DNA from: Candidatus Fibrimonadaceae bacterium
GTDB lineage: Bacteria; Fibrobacterota; Fibrobacteria; Fibrobacterales; Fibrobacteraceae
Length of the DNA: 52,800 bases
NCBI GenBank assembly: GCA_031281345.1
Contig: JAITFN010000054.1
Span: forward strand, 1-52,800
Direction: 5' to 3'
A program made the translations under genes and the position numbers. A model generated the notes under the pieces. It saw nothing but the letters and a program-made list of their open reading frames with translations, was not told where the DNA came from and made no database searches. This document shows positions 18,395 through 25,787 of this stretch, piece by piece. How positions within the stretch are numbered: position 1 is the first letter of the stretch; every line of letters begins with the position of its first letter.

Positions 18395-19236
18395 TTCTTA
18401 GCCAATTTAATTCCCTTAGGGCTTAGCTCCACCACGCCTTGCTTCCACAGCTTGCCTGCGAGCTTTTTAAATCCTTTTTTGCTCATACCAAAATTCTTGC
18501 GAATTTCCTCTGGAGAAGAATCATCGGAAAATGGCAAAAATCCGTTATTGTCTTTTAGGGCTTTGAGCAAGGCTTCTTTGTGTTTATCCACAAGAGCATC
18601 AAAACCTATGGGTGAAAGGCTAAGGGCAATTAAGGAATCTTCTTCTCTTAAACTGTGAATGTAGCCTGTGCAAAAATCACCTATATGCAAACCTGTGGAA
18701 ATGGGGTTGCAATAAAGCCTGCCTGTCCAGCGTTTGTTTATGACGAAATCAATATGGCGCTCCTCTTGAAAATCATAGGCGATAAGCGAAACTTCCATTC
18801 CTTCTTTAAGTTCCGAAATATCCCTGTCAAAATATTTTCGCAATCTTTCGGTAGAACTTATGCGCCCGCTTTTTTCGTCTATAAAAATTCGTACAACGCA
18901 GGTATCGTTTTTTTCCAACTCCCCTAACTGGTTATTGAAGGGCAAAATCAAATCTTTGTCCAAGCCCCAGTCTAAAAATGCCCCCACATCATTTACATCT
19001 TTAACACGCAGCACTGCAAACTCGTCAACGCAAGCCTTGGCTTTTTGCGTTGTGGCCACCGGCCTCGCTTCATTATCCAAATAAATGAAAAGATTTATGC
19101 TATCACCGATATTTAAATTTTTAGGTGCTTTTGTTTTAGGCAAAAGCACTCTATCTTTGCCCTCCCTGGTTTCCACATAAAACCCTTGCGGCAATTCTTC
19201 TAGCACTGTGCAATCATTGTAGTTTCCGAGAAGCAT
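18391..19236 (-). CDS. CvfB-like S1 RNA-binding protein
   Basis: 281 aa. It has the CvfB/YitL architecture: repeated S1/OB-like units (from LLPKTKAP; VNDVGAFLDWGLDKDLILPF; GYIHSLREEDSLIALSLSP) and a C-terminal winged helix (SPEEIRKNFGMSKKGFKKLAGKLWKQGVVEL). Members bind RNA and affect gene regulation; the target is unknown. TATCTT lies 7 nt before the ATG with no Shine-Dalgarno. Confidence 0.82.
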   Translation of the reverse strand: MLLGNYNDCTVLEELPQGFYVETREGKDRVLLPKTKAPKNLNIGDSINLFIYLDNEARPVATTQKAKACVDEFAVLRVKDVNDVGAFLDWGLDKDLILPFNNQLGELEKNDTCVVRIFIDEKSGRISSTERLRKYFDRDISELKEGMEVSLIAYDFQEERHIDFVINKRWTGRLYCNPISTGLHIGDFCTGYIHSLREEDSLIALSLSPIGFDALVDKHKEALLKALKDNNGFLPFSDDSSPEEIRKNFGMSKKGFKKLAGKLWKQGVVELSPKGIKLAKN

Positions 19237-19263
19237 AGGGAGGAAGATAGAATTTTTTATTTA

Positions 19264-19797
19264 CTAAGGTACAAAAATATAGGGTTTGGTTTTATCTTTC
19301 CAATTACTCGCGTTAGGTGGCATAACATCTATATGAACCCAAGTTCTTGTGCTATCCCTATGCTCAACTCTTTTAATTCCAAGTTCAAGCCCCTCGGTGC
19401 TTTCGCAAAAATCTCTCAGTTCTTTTAGTTTAGAACCGTGGTGCAAATCCAACGCCTTACCGGTTTTGTGAGCGCTTTGAGCTGCGCCAATGTCACATGC
19501 AGGGGAACGCAAGCCGCACCAGCTATTCACACGTTTGCCATTATTCACATTCACATAAACACCCGGAAAAAGCTGCTTTAATTTGTCATAAGCCGACAAT
19601 AGAGTAGAATCGAAATTTCCAGCGGTATAATTATATTTCTCCCAATCTGGAGGCATTATATCTTCCAAACTATTGTCGTCGCTCGCCGAAGTATTGCTCG
19701 AAGAAATAAAGCTCGGAGAAAAATCCACCGGAATAAGACCAAAAGAATCCGGTGAAGCGTTCAGAGCCAATTTCCAGAGAGGGAGATTTTCTTTCAT
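19264..19797 (-). CDS. M15-family peptidase, candidate T6SS cargo or cell-wall enzyme
   Basis: 177 aa without signal peptide. The N-terminal about 60 residues are low-complexity (Ser/Pro/Asp). The rest carries the M15 zinc motif S-x-H-x-x-G-x-A-x-D exactly (Ser108 to Asp117, with His110 and Asp117 as ligands) and the second ligand set WVHID (His155). Cys94 and Cys101 may form a disulfide. M15 enzymes cut D,D or L,D peptide bonds in peptidoglycan. It begins 6 nt after the tssC stop and is the last gene of the T6SS operon. The absence of a signal peptide suggests delivery by the T6SS, but a role in opening the wall for assembly is also possible. No obvious immunity gene lies beside it. Confidence 0.75.
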   Translation of the reverse strand: MKENLPLWKLALNASPDSFGLIPVDFSPSFISSSNTSASDDNSLEDIMPPDWEKYNYTAGNFDSTLLSAYDKLKQLFPGVYVNVNNGKRVNSWCGLRSPACDIGAAQSAHKTGKALDLHHGSKLKELRDFCESTEGLELGIKRVEHRDSTRTWVHIDVMPPNASNWKDKTKPYIFVP

Positions 19798-19803
19798 ACC
19801 ATT

Positions 19804-21285
19804 TTACTGCTTTGCCGCTGGCATTTTAGATACAAGCGATAAATTCACATTCACGCCCTCAACTTGGAAATGCGGAATAACAGAAAGAGTAACTTTAAAA
19901 AATCCGGGGTTGTCTGAATTTTCGACAACTGTCACCTGCCCAAAACTCAAAGGATGAGTGGCGGCAAGTTCGGGACCAGGGTTTTTCATTTCTGTTACAA
20001 GCTCTTTAATCCAATTGTTAAGCTCGGCTTCCAAAACACTTGCGCTTTTGCTTGCGCCTATATTTTCTCTTTGCAAAACTTTAAGGTAATGAGCAAGCCT
20101 TGCGGTTAAAAATATATATGGCAGGCGAGAGTTCACCCTGGAATTCGCAGTGGCCTCTGCATCATCGTATTCTTCGGGTTTTTGGGCGGAGTTTGCCGAG
20201 AAAAAGCAGGCATAGCTGCGGTTTTTGTAAAAACTTAGCGGTATAAAACCCTGCTTTGCAAATTCAAATTCACGAGTTTCGGGAATTAAAATTTCCGTTG
20301 GGATTTTTGTTTGTGCGCCTTTGCCAGAATTAAAGAAATGTATGGGCAAATCCTCAACTTTGCCGCCGCTCTCCGGTCCCCTTATTTGAACGCACCAGCC
20401 GTTTTCCTGAAAAGAACGCACCATATTCACCGCAAAGGCAAAAGCGGCATTTCCCCACAAATACTTTTCGTGTTCCTCACCCAAAACAGATTCCGTATAG
20501 TTAAAACCTCTGGAATTTTTGCTTTCCCCATAAGGATTTCTTAGCAAAAATCTTGGCAGCACCAGCCCTATATAGCGGGCATCGTCTGTTTTGCGAAAGC
20601 CTCTCCACTTTGTGAACTCCGCCCTTTCCATATAGTTTTCCAAATCGTCAATTTTGGGCAAATCACCAATATCGGATTTTCCAAAGAATTTTGAACCAAC
20701 AGAAGATATGAACAAGCAATGCGCAGCGGCAGAAACAGAGGATACATTTTTCAAAAGATCAATATCGTCTGCTGAATTTTCAAATTCATAGTTTGCTATC
20801 ATGGCGGCATAAGGTTCGCCACCCGGAGTATCGTATTCATCGCTGTAAATATGGCGGTAAAGCCCGCTCTGAATAACCTCTGGTGAATCTTCAAAATCGT
20901 ATTTAAGGGATTCCTTGTCTGCGCTTATGAGTTCTATTTTCACATTTCTTCTAAAATCCGTGCGTTGAACCAAAAATTGCAAAGCTCGCCAAGAAGATTC
21001 CAGCTTTTGAAATTCTGGGCTGTGCATAATGGCATCCAATTGTTCGCTCACAATTTTGTCTATCCACGCAACTTGCGAATCTATAAAGGCTCTGTCTATT
21101 TTCTCAACAGTTGCAGAGCTATCCAGAACACTTTGCACAAAAGCCATTAGCCCTGAGCTTATTCGCTCGCTTGGGCTATACTTGTAAAGCGAAGCCGCAT
21201 CGCTGTATTCTGAAATATCCACAAATTTGGTGGGCAAATCCAAATTTATGCTTTTATAAACTGAAGAGAGTCCAGTTTCTTCCAT
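19804..21285 (-). CDS. tssC: Type VI secretion contractile sheath large subunit TssC
   Basis: 493 aa, the normal length. It has the TssC/VipB pattern: ESSWRALQFLVQRTDF, SDEYDTPGGEPYAAMIANYEF, YIGLVLPRFLLRNPYG, then LWGNAAFAFAVNMVRSF and the closing LTARLAHYLKVLQREN. With TssB it forms the sheath around the Hcp tube. It starts 8 nt after tssB. Confidence 0.97.
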   Translation of the reverse strand: MEETGLSSVYKSINLDLPTKFVDISEYSDAASLYKYSPSERISSGLMAFVQSVLDSSATVEKIDRAFIDSQVAWIDKIVSEQLDAIMHSPEFQKLESSWRALQFLVQRTDFRRNVKIELISADKESLKYDFEDSPEVIQSGLYRHIYSDEYDTPGGEPYAAMIANYEFENSADDIDLLKNVSSVSAAAHCLFISSVGSKFFGKSDIGDLPKIDDLENYMERAEFTKWRGFRKTDDARYIGLVLPRFLLRNPYGESKNSRGFNYTESVLGEEHEKYLWGNAAFAFAVNMVRSFQENGWCVQIRGPESGGKVEDLPIHFFNSGKGAQTKIPTEILIPETREFEFAKQGFIPLSFYKNRSYACFFSANSAQKPEEYDDAEATANSRVNSRLPYIFLTARLAHYLKVLQRENIGASKSASVLEAELNNWIKELVTEMKNPGPELAATHPLSFGQVTVVENSDNPGFFKVTLSVIPHFQVEGVNVNLSLVSKMPAAKQ

Positions 21286-21293
21286 ATATCCTC

Positions 21294-21758
21294 CTATTCC
21301 TTTTGTGATAGTTCGGTTGGTATTAATTTAAGTTCGCATAAAATCTCTTTCATAGAACTTTTATCTTTCAAAATACTTTCCATTTTTTTTCTGAATTCCC
21401 TATTGTCCAGCAAATTTGAGCCCAAATCCTTTATCAAATTGCGAACAGCCATCAAGCGATTTAGGCTTGGAACTTGCTTCACAATTTCCATGGGTTCAAA
21501 GGATTTCATGCTGTTGAATTTAAGCCCAAGGCTTTTCAATTCTATATTCATAGAATCCATAACTCCATCGAAGTTATCCTTGTTTATATTGATTTTCTCA
21601 CGCTCTATGAGCCGTGATTCATCGCCGTCCATTTTAAAATCGCCCAGCACAAGCAATTTCAAAGGCAGCTCCATTTTCTTTTGCGCTCCTCCGCTATCCA
21701 CGCTAAGCTGTATATTTATGCGTGCCGGCGGAATTTCATTTTGATAGCTATTAGCCAT
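21294..21758 (-). CDS. tssB: Type VI secretion contractile sheath small subunit TssB
   Basis: 154 aa. The start pattern PPARINIQLSVDSGGAQKKMELPLKLLVLGDF and the later LKSLGLKFNSMKSFEPMEIVKQVPSLNRLMAVRNLIKDLGSNL are typical of TssB/VipA. It pairs with the downstream TssC to form the sheath protomer. It starts 3 nt after the TssL-TssM-like gene and has AGGAG 8 nt before its ATG. Confidence 0.96.
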   Translation of the reverse strand: MANSYQNEIPPARINIQLSVDSGGAQKKMELPLKLLVLGDFKMDGDESRLIEREKININKDNFDGVMDSMNIELKSLGLKFNSMKSFEPMEIVKQVPSLNRLMAVRNLIKDLGSNLLDNREFRKKMESILKDKSSMKEILCELKLIPTELSQKE

Positions 21759-21761
21759 TTT

Positions 21762-23507
21762 TTATTCTCCTAGGTTACGGGTTAAAGAAAGATTTTTTAT
21801 TAAATTTGGTTCCAAACGAAGGGCAAACCATTCGCTGGGTTTTAATGAGTTTTTTGGCAAATGCCAGTGAATTTGCAGTTCAACATCCACTGAATAGCTT
21901 TTGTCCATAAAAGAAAATTCATATTTGTCTCCTATTTTCAATAAACTCCATTCGCCTTTGATGCTCTCATAAAAAACATTATTTGCGGTTTTTGCAGTTA
22001 GTTCAATTCCCTTGCTGTTTTTTATCGGAAAAAACAATTCCAAATTTTTGCTGCCACCCTGCTCAATTTCCACATACTGGCTATCTATCCAAAATTTCAC
22101 AGAAGCCATTTTTGGTGCCTTTATAACTATGGAAATAGGTATATCGCTCCACAAGCTGTTTTTTAACTGCGTAAGTTCTGCAAGTGTTTTTTTATTGAAT
22201 TTAATTCTCTCGTCAGAGGTGGTATCTATTATATCCATAAATTTTTGGAATTCCCCATCGCTTTCAAAATAATCACTCACTTCTGCAACAGATGGAATTT
22301 TACCTTCTTTGAACGGAAATTTTTCCAAAATTTCTTTTTGATAGCAAAGCTCCAAATTTCTGAGCCTGTTTTCAAATTCTAATTTAAGGCTGTCTTCTAT
22401 CGCTTTAAGGCTGTCAAGTTTGCGCTTTTGCAATAAAAATATAGCTTCTGTTTTTATTTCTTCTTTGTACTGGTTAATTATGGAAACCACAAAAAATATA
22501 ATTGAAAACAACAAGCTAGCTAAAAACAAAAACAATGCTACTCTCTTTGTTAAGCTATAGGCAAGAGGCTTTTCACTCTGAAGAAACAAAAAAAACGGGA
22601 GGGAGTAAAAAGCATTGCCCATTTTGAATAGCTCAAGTTTTCGTGGTAGTGAGAGTATATTTTTGCAAGCAGCTTCGTCTAAAAAATATTTGTGCAGATA
22701 ATAATTTAAATGATTGCTGTTGAATTCATAATTCCTATCCAGAGTTTTATCTATTTCTGGAATTTCTAAATCTGCAACTCTGTAAATAGGTGCTTTGAAT
22801 TCAAATTCCGCATAATTGCTTGCTTTCAGAGGATTTACAATTACAATTCCGTCAAGAAATGGCAAACCATCGGTATTTTTCATATCTGAATATATGTATT
22901 TATAACCTTTTGGTGGTTTTTCTTTTTTTGCAAATTCCTTGCACTCCGTTTCGCACAAGCCTGTTATTAAAATATTTTTTATGCCTCGCCTAAAAGAAAA
23001 TCTGTGTTTGGTTTTTGAAGCAGGCTTGTAATTTATTGGTTCTAAAAATATATTCGTTTTTGAAATTGCAGTATTCAAAATTTGTTTTAATTCTGAGTGT
23101 TCTCCCATTCTGAACTTTCCCATAAAGCCAAATAATATGCACTTAGCATAAAGTTCAAGCAACTGATTGTAATTTGCATTTTTATGCAGAGCATCCATTC
23201 TGTCAAAAAAATGCTTGCCCGCCTCGGCATCTCCAAATTCGCTTAAAGCAAGCGAATGCGAAAACCATTTTGCAGATATTGCGCTGTTTGCATAAATATA
23301 TTCATCTACCCAAGCACAAAGAGCATATTTTGCATTTTCCATTTCAAAACTGGAATATCCATTACTCGTAAGCGCATTCGCAAACTCTTTTATATCTTCG
23401 GCAAACTCCTTTTTTATTTCCTCAGTACTAACCTCGCCCTCAAGCGAGAGCAAAAGCACAGAGCAAAAAACAGGCTCAGAAAGTTCAATTATGGATTTTG
23501 TAGTCAT
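21762..23507 (-). CDS. Apparent TssL-TssM fusion, T6SS membrane complex
   Basis: 581 aa. Residues 1-155 are a TssL/DotU cytoplasmic domain (YALCAWVDE at 61-69; LLELYAKCILFGFMGKF at 116-132). Residues 175-310 loosely follow the TssM N-terminal domain: a strand KNILITG where a P-loop would stand but without GKS/T, then LDGIVIVNP and a Pro-Arg-x-x-Glu-x-Phe block. One membrane span lies at 323-345. The periplasmic rest has the TssM C-terminal signature Cys388, FPF at 397-399, DYF at 412-414, and a later GEW-SLLKI at 518-525. The start at 23507 gives an ATGA overlap with tssK; the longer frame would run into tssK. Normally TssL and TssM are separate proteins, and TssM alone exceeds 1000 aa. Confidence 0.8.
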   Translation of the reverse strand: MTTKSIIELSEPVFCSVLLLSLEGEVSTEEIKKEFAEDIKEFANALTSNGYSSFEMENAKYALCAWVDEYIYANSAISAKWFSHSLALSEFGDAEAGKHFFDRMDALHKNANYNQLLELYAKCILFGFMGKFRMGEHSELKQILNTAISKTNIFLEPINYKPASKTKHRFSFRRGIKNILITGLCETECKEFAKKEKPPKGYKYIYSDMKNTDGLPFLDGIVIVNPLKASNYAEFEFKAPIYRVADLEIPEIDKTLDRNYEFNSNHLNYYLHKYFLDEAACKNILSLPRKLELFKMGNAFYSLPFFLFLQSEKPLAYSLTKRVALFLFLASLLFSIIFFVVSIINQYKEEIKTEAIFLLQKRKLDSLKAIEDSLKLEFENRLRNLELCYQKEILEKFPFKEGKIPSVAEVSDYFESDGEFQKFMDIIDTTSDERIKFNKKTLAELTQLKNSLWSDIPISIVIKAPKMASVKFWIDSQYVEIEQGGSKNLELFFPIKNSKGIELTAKTANNVFYESIKGEWSLLKIGDKYEFSFMDKSYSVDVELQIHWHLPKNSLKPSEWFALRLEPNLIKNLSLTRNLGE

Positions 23508-24709
23508 AAAGCGTTCTCCATTAAAATGTCCACTGAATTTATTTTTAGGGCTGTTGGGGCGTAAATTCCAATTTCGTTTTCTTCGCATAAATCTTTCCAT
23601 AGTTTTGAATCTGTTGTTAGTTTGAAATAAAAAGTGTTTGGCATTTCTTGAATTGTTCCGGGCGTTATGCTGTGAATGCAGTTTATGCCGTGCGTTGCGC
23701 TAACCACTATGCTTGATAATTTTGATTTGGGTGCAATTTTCAGCTGGGCCCCCATAAATTTAATGGCTTCTTCGGGGGGTAGTTTTGACTGGATCGCAAG
23801 CCAAACACTTTTGGCTTCGCTAATGCACAGTTCCTTAATATTTGCAAAAAATATTTGCCCATCTTGCTGCAAACGTTTTTGCAAAAAAGCAACTTTTTTT
23901 TCTGACAATAAAAAATCATTCAAAGCGTTGAAAATTTTATTGAAAGATTTGTTGAATTCTAAATGCTTGTAATCATAAGCCTCTTGCAAAAAACGCGATA
24001 TTTCCAGAAAAACCGCAAAAGGCAGAGTGCCTTCCGTATTTTTGAGGCAATTGAGCACGGCTTTCAAGGACTTCAAATCTTTGAGCAACAATTCCCTTGA
24101 ATGAGAAATGCCCTCTATGCGGCTTTGCAAAAGCCTGTCAAAATACGTCAATTTTTGGGTGAAATATTCATATCCGGTTATTGATACCAACGGTGGGTAA
24201 AAATTTTTATCTATTTCAAAAGAACCCTGCATATTTCTGAATAGCCTTACAAGCGGAATAAACTCCTTTCCATCTAAAGATTCACTCTCAAAAACTATTG
24301 CCGGCATGGGAACAGAAATTGGCATTTGCAAAGAGTTCTCCGCAGAATACAAATCTTGGTAATTTTCCCATACAACCTTAAAACTACCCAATTCCAAAGC
24401 GAGATACACATCTAACGCATTCAAATTTTTATCAAAAATTTTGGCAAAATTTCTAGCCTCTATTTTCACAGCCGGATTTTCATAGTCCATAAAAGAAAGC
24501 CCGCTTGGAAAAATTGCCTCGCATTCTTTGATTGCAAGCAGCCCATCGCGAATAAGCTCTTCTGCAAAAATAAGTTTGCCAAAACCGAAATTCATTCCTT
24601 TTGGTAGCCCTGCTGCATTTTTTATATGCTGCAAAAAAAACTTATCCGACTGCTGCAAATGCTGCTGCGATAGTGCCATACCTTCTTTCCAAGCTACGAG
24701 TGCCGTCAT
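23504..24709 (-). CDS. tssK: Type VI secretion baseplate subunit TssK
   Basis: 401 aa, slightly below the usual about 440. The N-terminus (VAWKEGMALSQQHLQQSDKFF) is the classic TssK start. FGFGKLIFAEELIRDGLLAIKECEAIFPSGL and the late VSATHGINCIHSITPG block also fit. TssK links the baseplate to the TssL/TssM membrane complex. Its ATG overlaps the stop of the upstream gene, and its stop overlaps the ATG of the TssL-TssM-like gene. Confidence 0.93.
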   Translation of the reverse strand: MTALVAWKEGMALSQQHLQQSDKFFLQHIKNAAGLPKGMNFGFGKLIFAEELIRDGLLAIKECEAIFPSGLSFMDYENPAVKIEARNFAKIFDKNLNALDVYLALELGSFKVVWENYQDLYSAENSLQMPISVPMPAIVFESESLDGKEFIPLVRLFRNMQGSFEIDKNFYPPLVSITGYEYFTQKLTYFDRLLQSRIEGISHSRELLLKDLKSLKAVLNCLKNTEGTLPFAVFLEISRFLQEAYDYKHLEFNKSFNKIFNALNDFLLSEKKVAFLQKRLQQDGQIFFANIKELCISEAKSVWLAIQSKLPPEEAIKFMGAQLKIAPKSKLSSIVVSATHGINCIHSITPGTIQEMPNTFYFKLTTDSKLWKDLCEENEIGIYAPTALKINSVDILMENAL

Positions 24710-25140
24710 TTTTCTACCTCGCGTATTTTATATATGTAAACAGGTTTTGGCGGATTTGAATAATAGAGCACAAGCCCCGCCGCTGCAAAACCAGCACCTA
24801 TTATTGCCATAACCGCGTTTTCCCCAGCCAAATGCTCTTCTCTGCGTTTTGCATTATGCCCAAATATTTCCAAAACTGCGTTTTGCAATTCAATATTTGG
24901 CAATTCCCTTGAGCAGAACTCAATTTTTTTAATGGTTTTACTATTATATATATCTATGAGTTTCAATGTATAATCATTGCACTGCTTGTTTTTTGCGATA
25001 TTAACCCTTAAAATTGCATTCTCGGCACTTGCCCCAGCTTGGGTAGCATAAGCCAAAACCTGCTCGGCAATTTCTGGCGGGGCTTCTACGTTAAGTGCAA
25101 AAGCCATTTGAGCTCCTATTAGGAGAATTTTAAAACCCAT
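24706..25140 (-). CDS. Exported, C-terminally anchored protein, first gene of the T6SS operon
   Basis: 144 aa. A hydrophobic N-terminus (MGFKILLIGAQMAFA) looks like a signal peptide without a lipobox. Cys54 and Cys76 could pair in the periplasm. A second hydrophobic span at about 108-127 (VMAIIGAGFAAAGLVLYY) precedes a short basic tail. No family is recognised. Being first in the operon and coupled to tssK (ATGA), it may be an accessory or stand-in for the missing TssJ lipoprotein; that is inference. AGAGG lies 8 nt before the ATG. Confidence 0.65.
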   Translation of the reverse strand: MGFKILLIGAQMAFALNVEAPPEIAEQVLAYATQAGASAENAILRVNIAKNKQCNDYTLKLIDIYNSKTIKKIEFCSRELPNIELQNAVLEIFGHNAKRREEHLAGENAVMAIIGAGFAAAGLVLYYSNPPKPVYIYKIREVEK

Positions 25141-25198
25141 CTTTTTTTCCTCTATTTACTTAGACGTAAAAAAAGGGAAAAAAATCCAAAAAAAATGA

Positions 25199-25224
25199 TT
25201 TTTGCAAACAAGTGTTTGCAAAAA
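25199..25224. promoter_or_regulatory. Perfect 11-bp inverted repeat, likely operator
   Basis: TTTTTGCAAAC (25199-25209) and GTTTGCAAAAA (25214-25224) are exact reverse complements separated by AAGT. The genes on both sides point away from it, so it cannot be the terminator of either. It lies about 59 nt upstream of the first T6SS gene, a good place for a regulator site. Confidence 0.6.
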
Positions 25225-25246
25225 TGTGCATTTTTTTTGAATTGAG

Positions 25247-25260
25247 TGAACTTTTGTTCA
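25247..25260. promoter_or_regulatory. GAAC-N4-GTTC palindrome, LexA-box-like
   Basis: TGAACTTTTGTTCA is a perfect palindrome around TTTT and fits the Gram-positive LexA (DinR) box GAAC-N4-GTTC. It differs by only two bases from TGCCCTTTTGTTCA in front of lexA in this window. It is 107 nt upstream of the T6SS operon start and 153 nt upstream of the zinc-ribbon gene, so which promoter it would control is unclear. Confidence 0.45.
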
Positions 25261-25412
25261 GGTGTTTATTAGGAAATCATATCCCCTGTCCCTTTCCCTT
25301 GTCCCAGAGCACTTAAATATGAATTAAATAAGGATAACAGACACTTGGTGGAGATTTTATAGATGGGCGTTTTTTATTGTTCTGGTAATCCGCATTTACT
25401 ATATTCAACCCT

Positions 25413-25778
25413 ATGCAACTGCCAAAATATAAGAAGAAAAAGAGGGTAAAACTCAAAAAATGCCAAGAGCCGGGTTGTGGGCGTGAGTTTTGGGGGCATC
25501 CAATAGCAAAATATTGCGAACTTCACAGGGACATAAAAGCTAGGCAAAAACCCAAAAAAATACCAGACAGCCTTGAAATGCGCAATATGGTTTTTAAGCA
25601 CGGCTATAGCGAAACAGTAGATGTTCAATTCAAATGTTGCCTTTCCGGTTGCGATAATGTTTTCACAGTTAAAATGTTTCCAAAACAATTCATCTATCCA
25701 CGCTTTTGCCTTGAGCATAGGAACGACTTTAAACGGAACAACTATTTGAGAATGCAAAAAAAGAAATCCACAGTCTGA
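25413..25778 (+). CDS. Zinc-ribbon protein of unknown function
   Basis: 121 aa, strongly basic. It carries two similar metal-binding modules: Cys-x4-Cys ... YCELH in the first 40 residues, and Cys-Cys-x3-Cys ... FCLEHR near residue 95. Each looks like a CxxxxC/CxxH-type ribbon. There is no signal peptide, so it is probably cytoplasmic and binds nucleic acid. TATATT lies 7 nt before the ATG, and there is no Shine-Dalgarno. It is divergent from the T6SS operon. Confidence 0.6.
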   Translation: MQLPKYKKKKRVKLKKCQEPGCGREFWGHPIAKYCELHRDIKARQKPKKIPDSLEMRNMVFKHGYSETVDVQFKCCLSGCDNVFTVKMFPKQFIYPRFCLEHRNDFKRNNYLRMQKKKSTV

Positions 25779-25787
25779 GCAAAAAAA

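Larger units (their letters stand above)
25141..25412. promoter_or_regulatory. Divergent control region between the T6SS operon and the zinc-ribbon gene
   Basis: This 272-nt gap contains several signals. TTAGACGTAAAAAAAGG is at 25160-25176 (identical to 13730-13746). A perfect 11-bp inverted repeat lies at 25199-25224, and a GAAC-N4-GTTC palindrome at 25247-25260. A stretch at 25343-25377 resembles the 63-bp repeat at 49304-49429. TATATT at 25400-25405 is 7 nt before the ATG at 25413. No small ORF with a ribosome site was seen. Confidence 0.6.

Noticed and set aside
25199-25224. Rho-independent terminator
   Set aside because: Both neighbours are transcribed away from it, so no transcript of an identified gene ends here.
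25141-25300. Sigma-54 promoter for the T6SS operon
   Set aside because: Searched for the GG/GC pair at the right spacing on the minus strand; GC-A-A words occur but no GG at -24.
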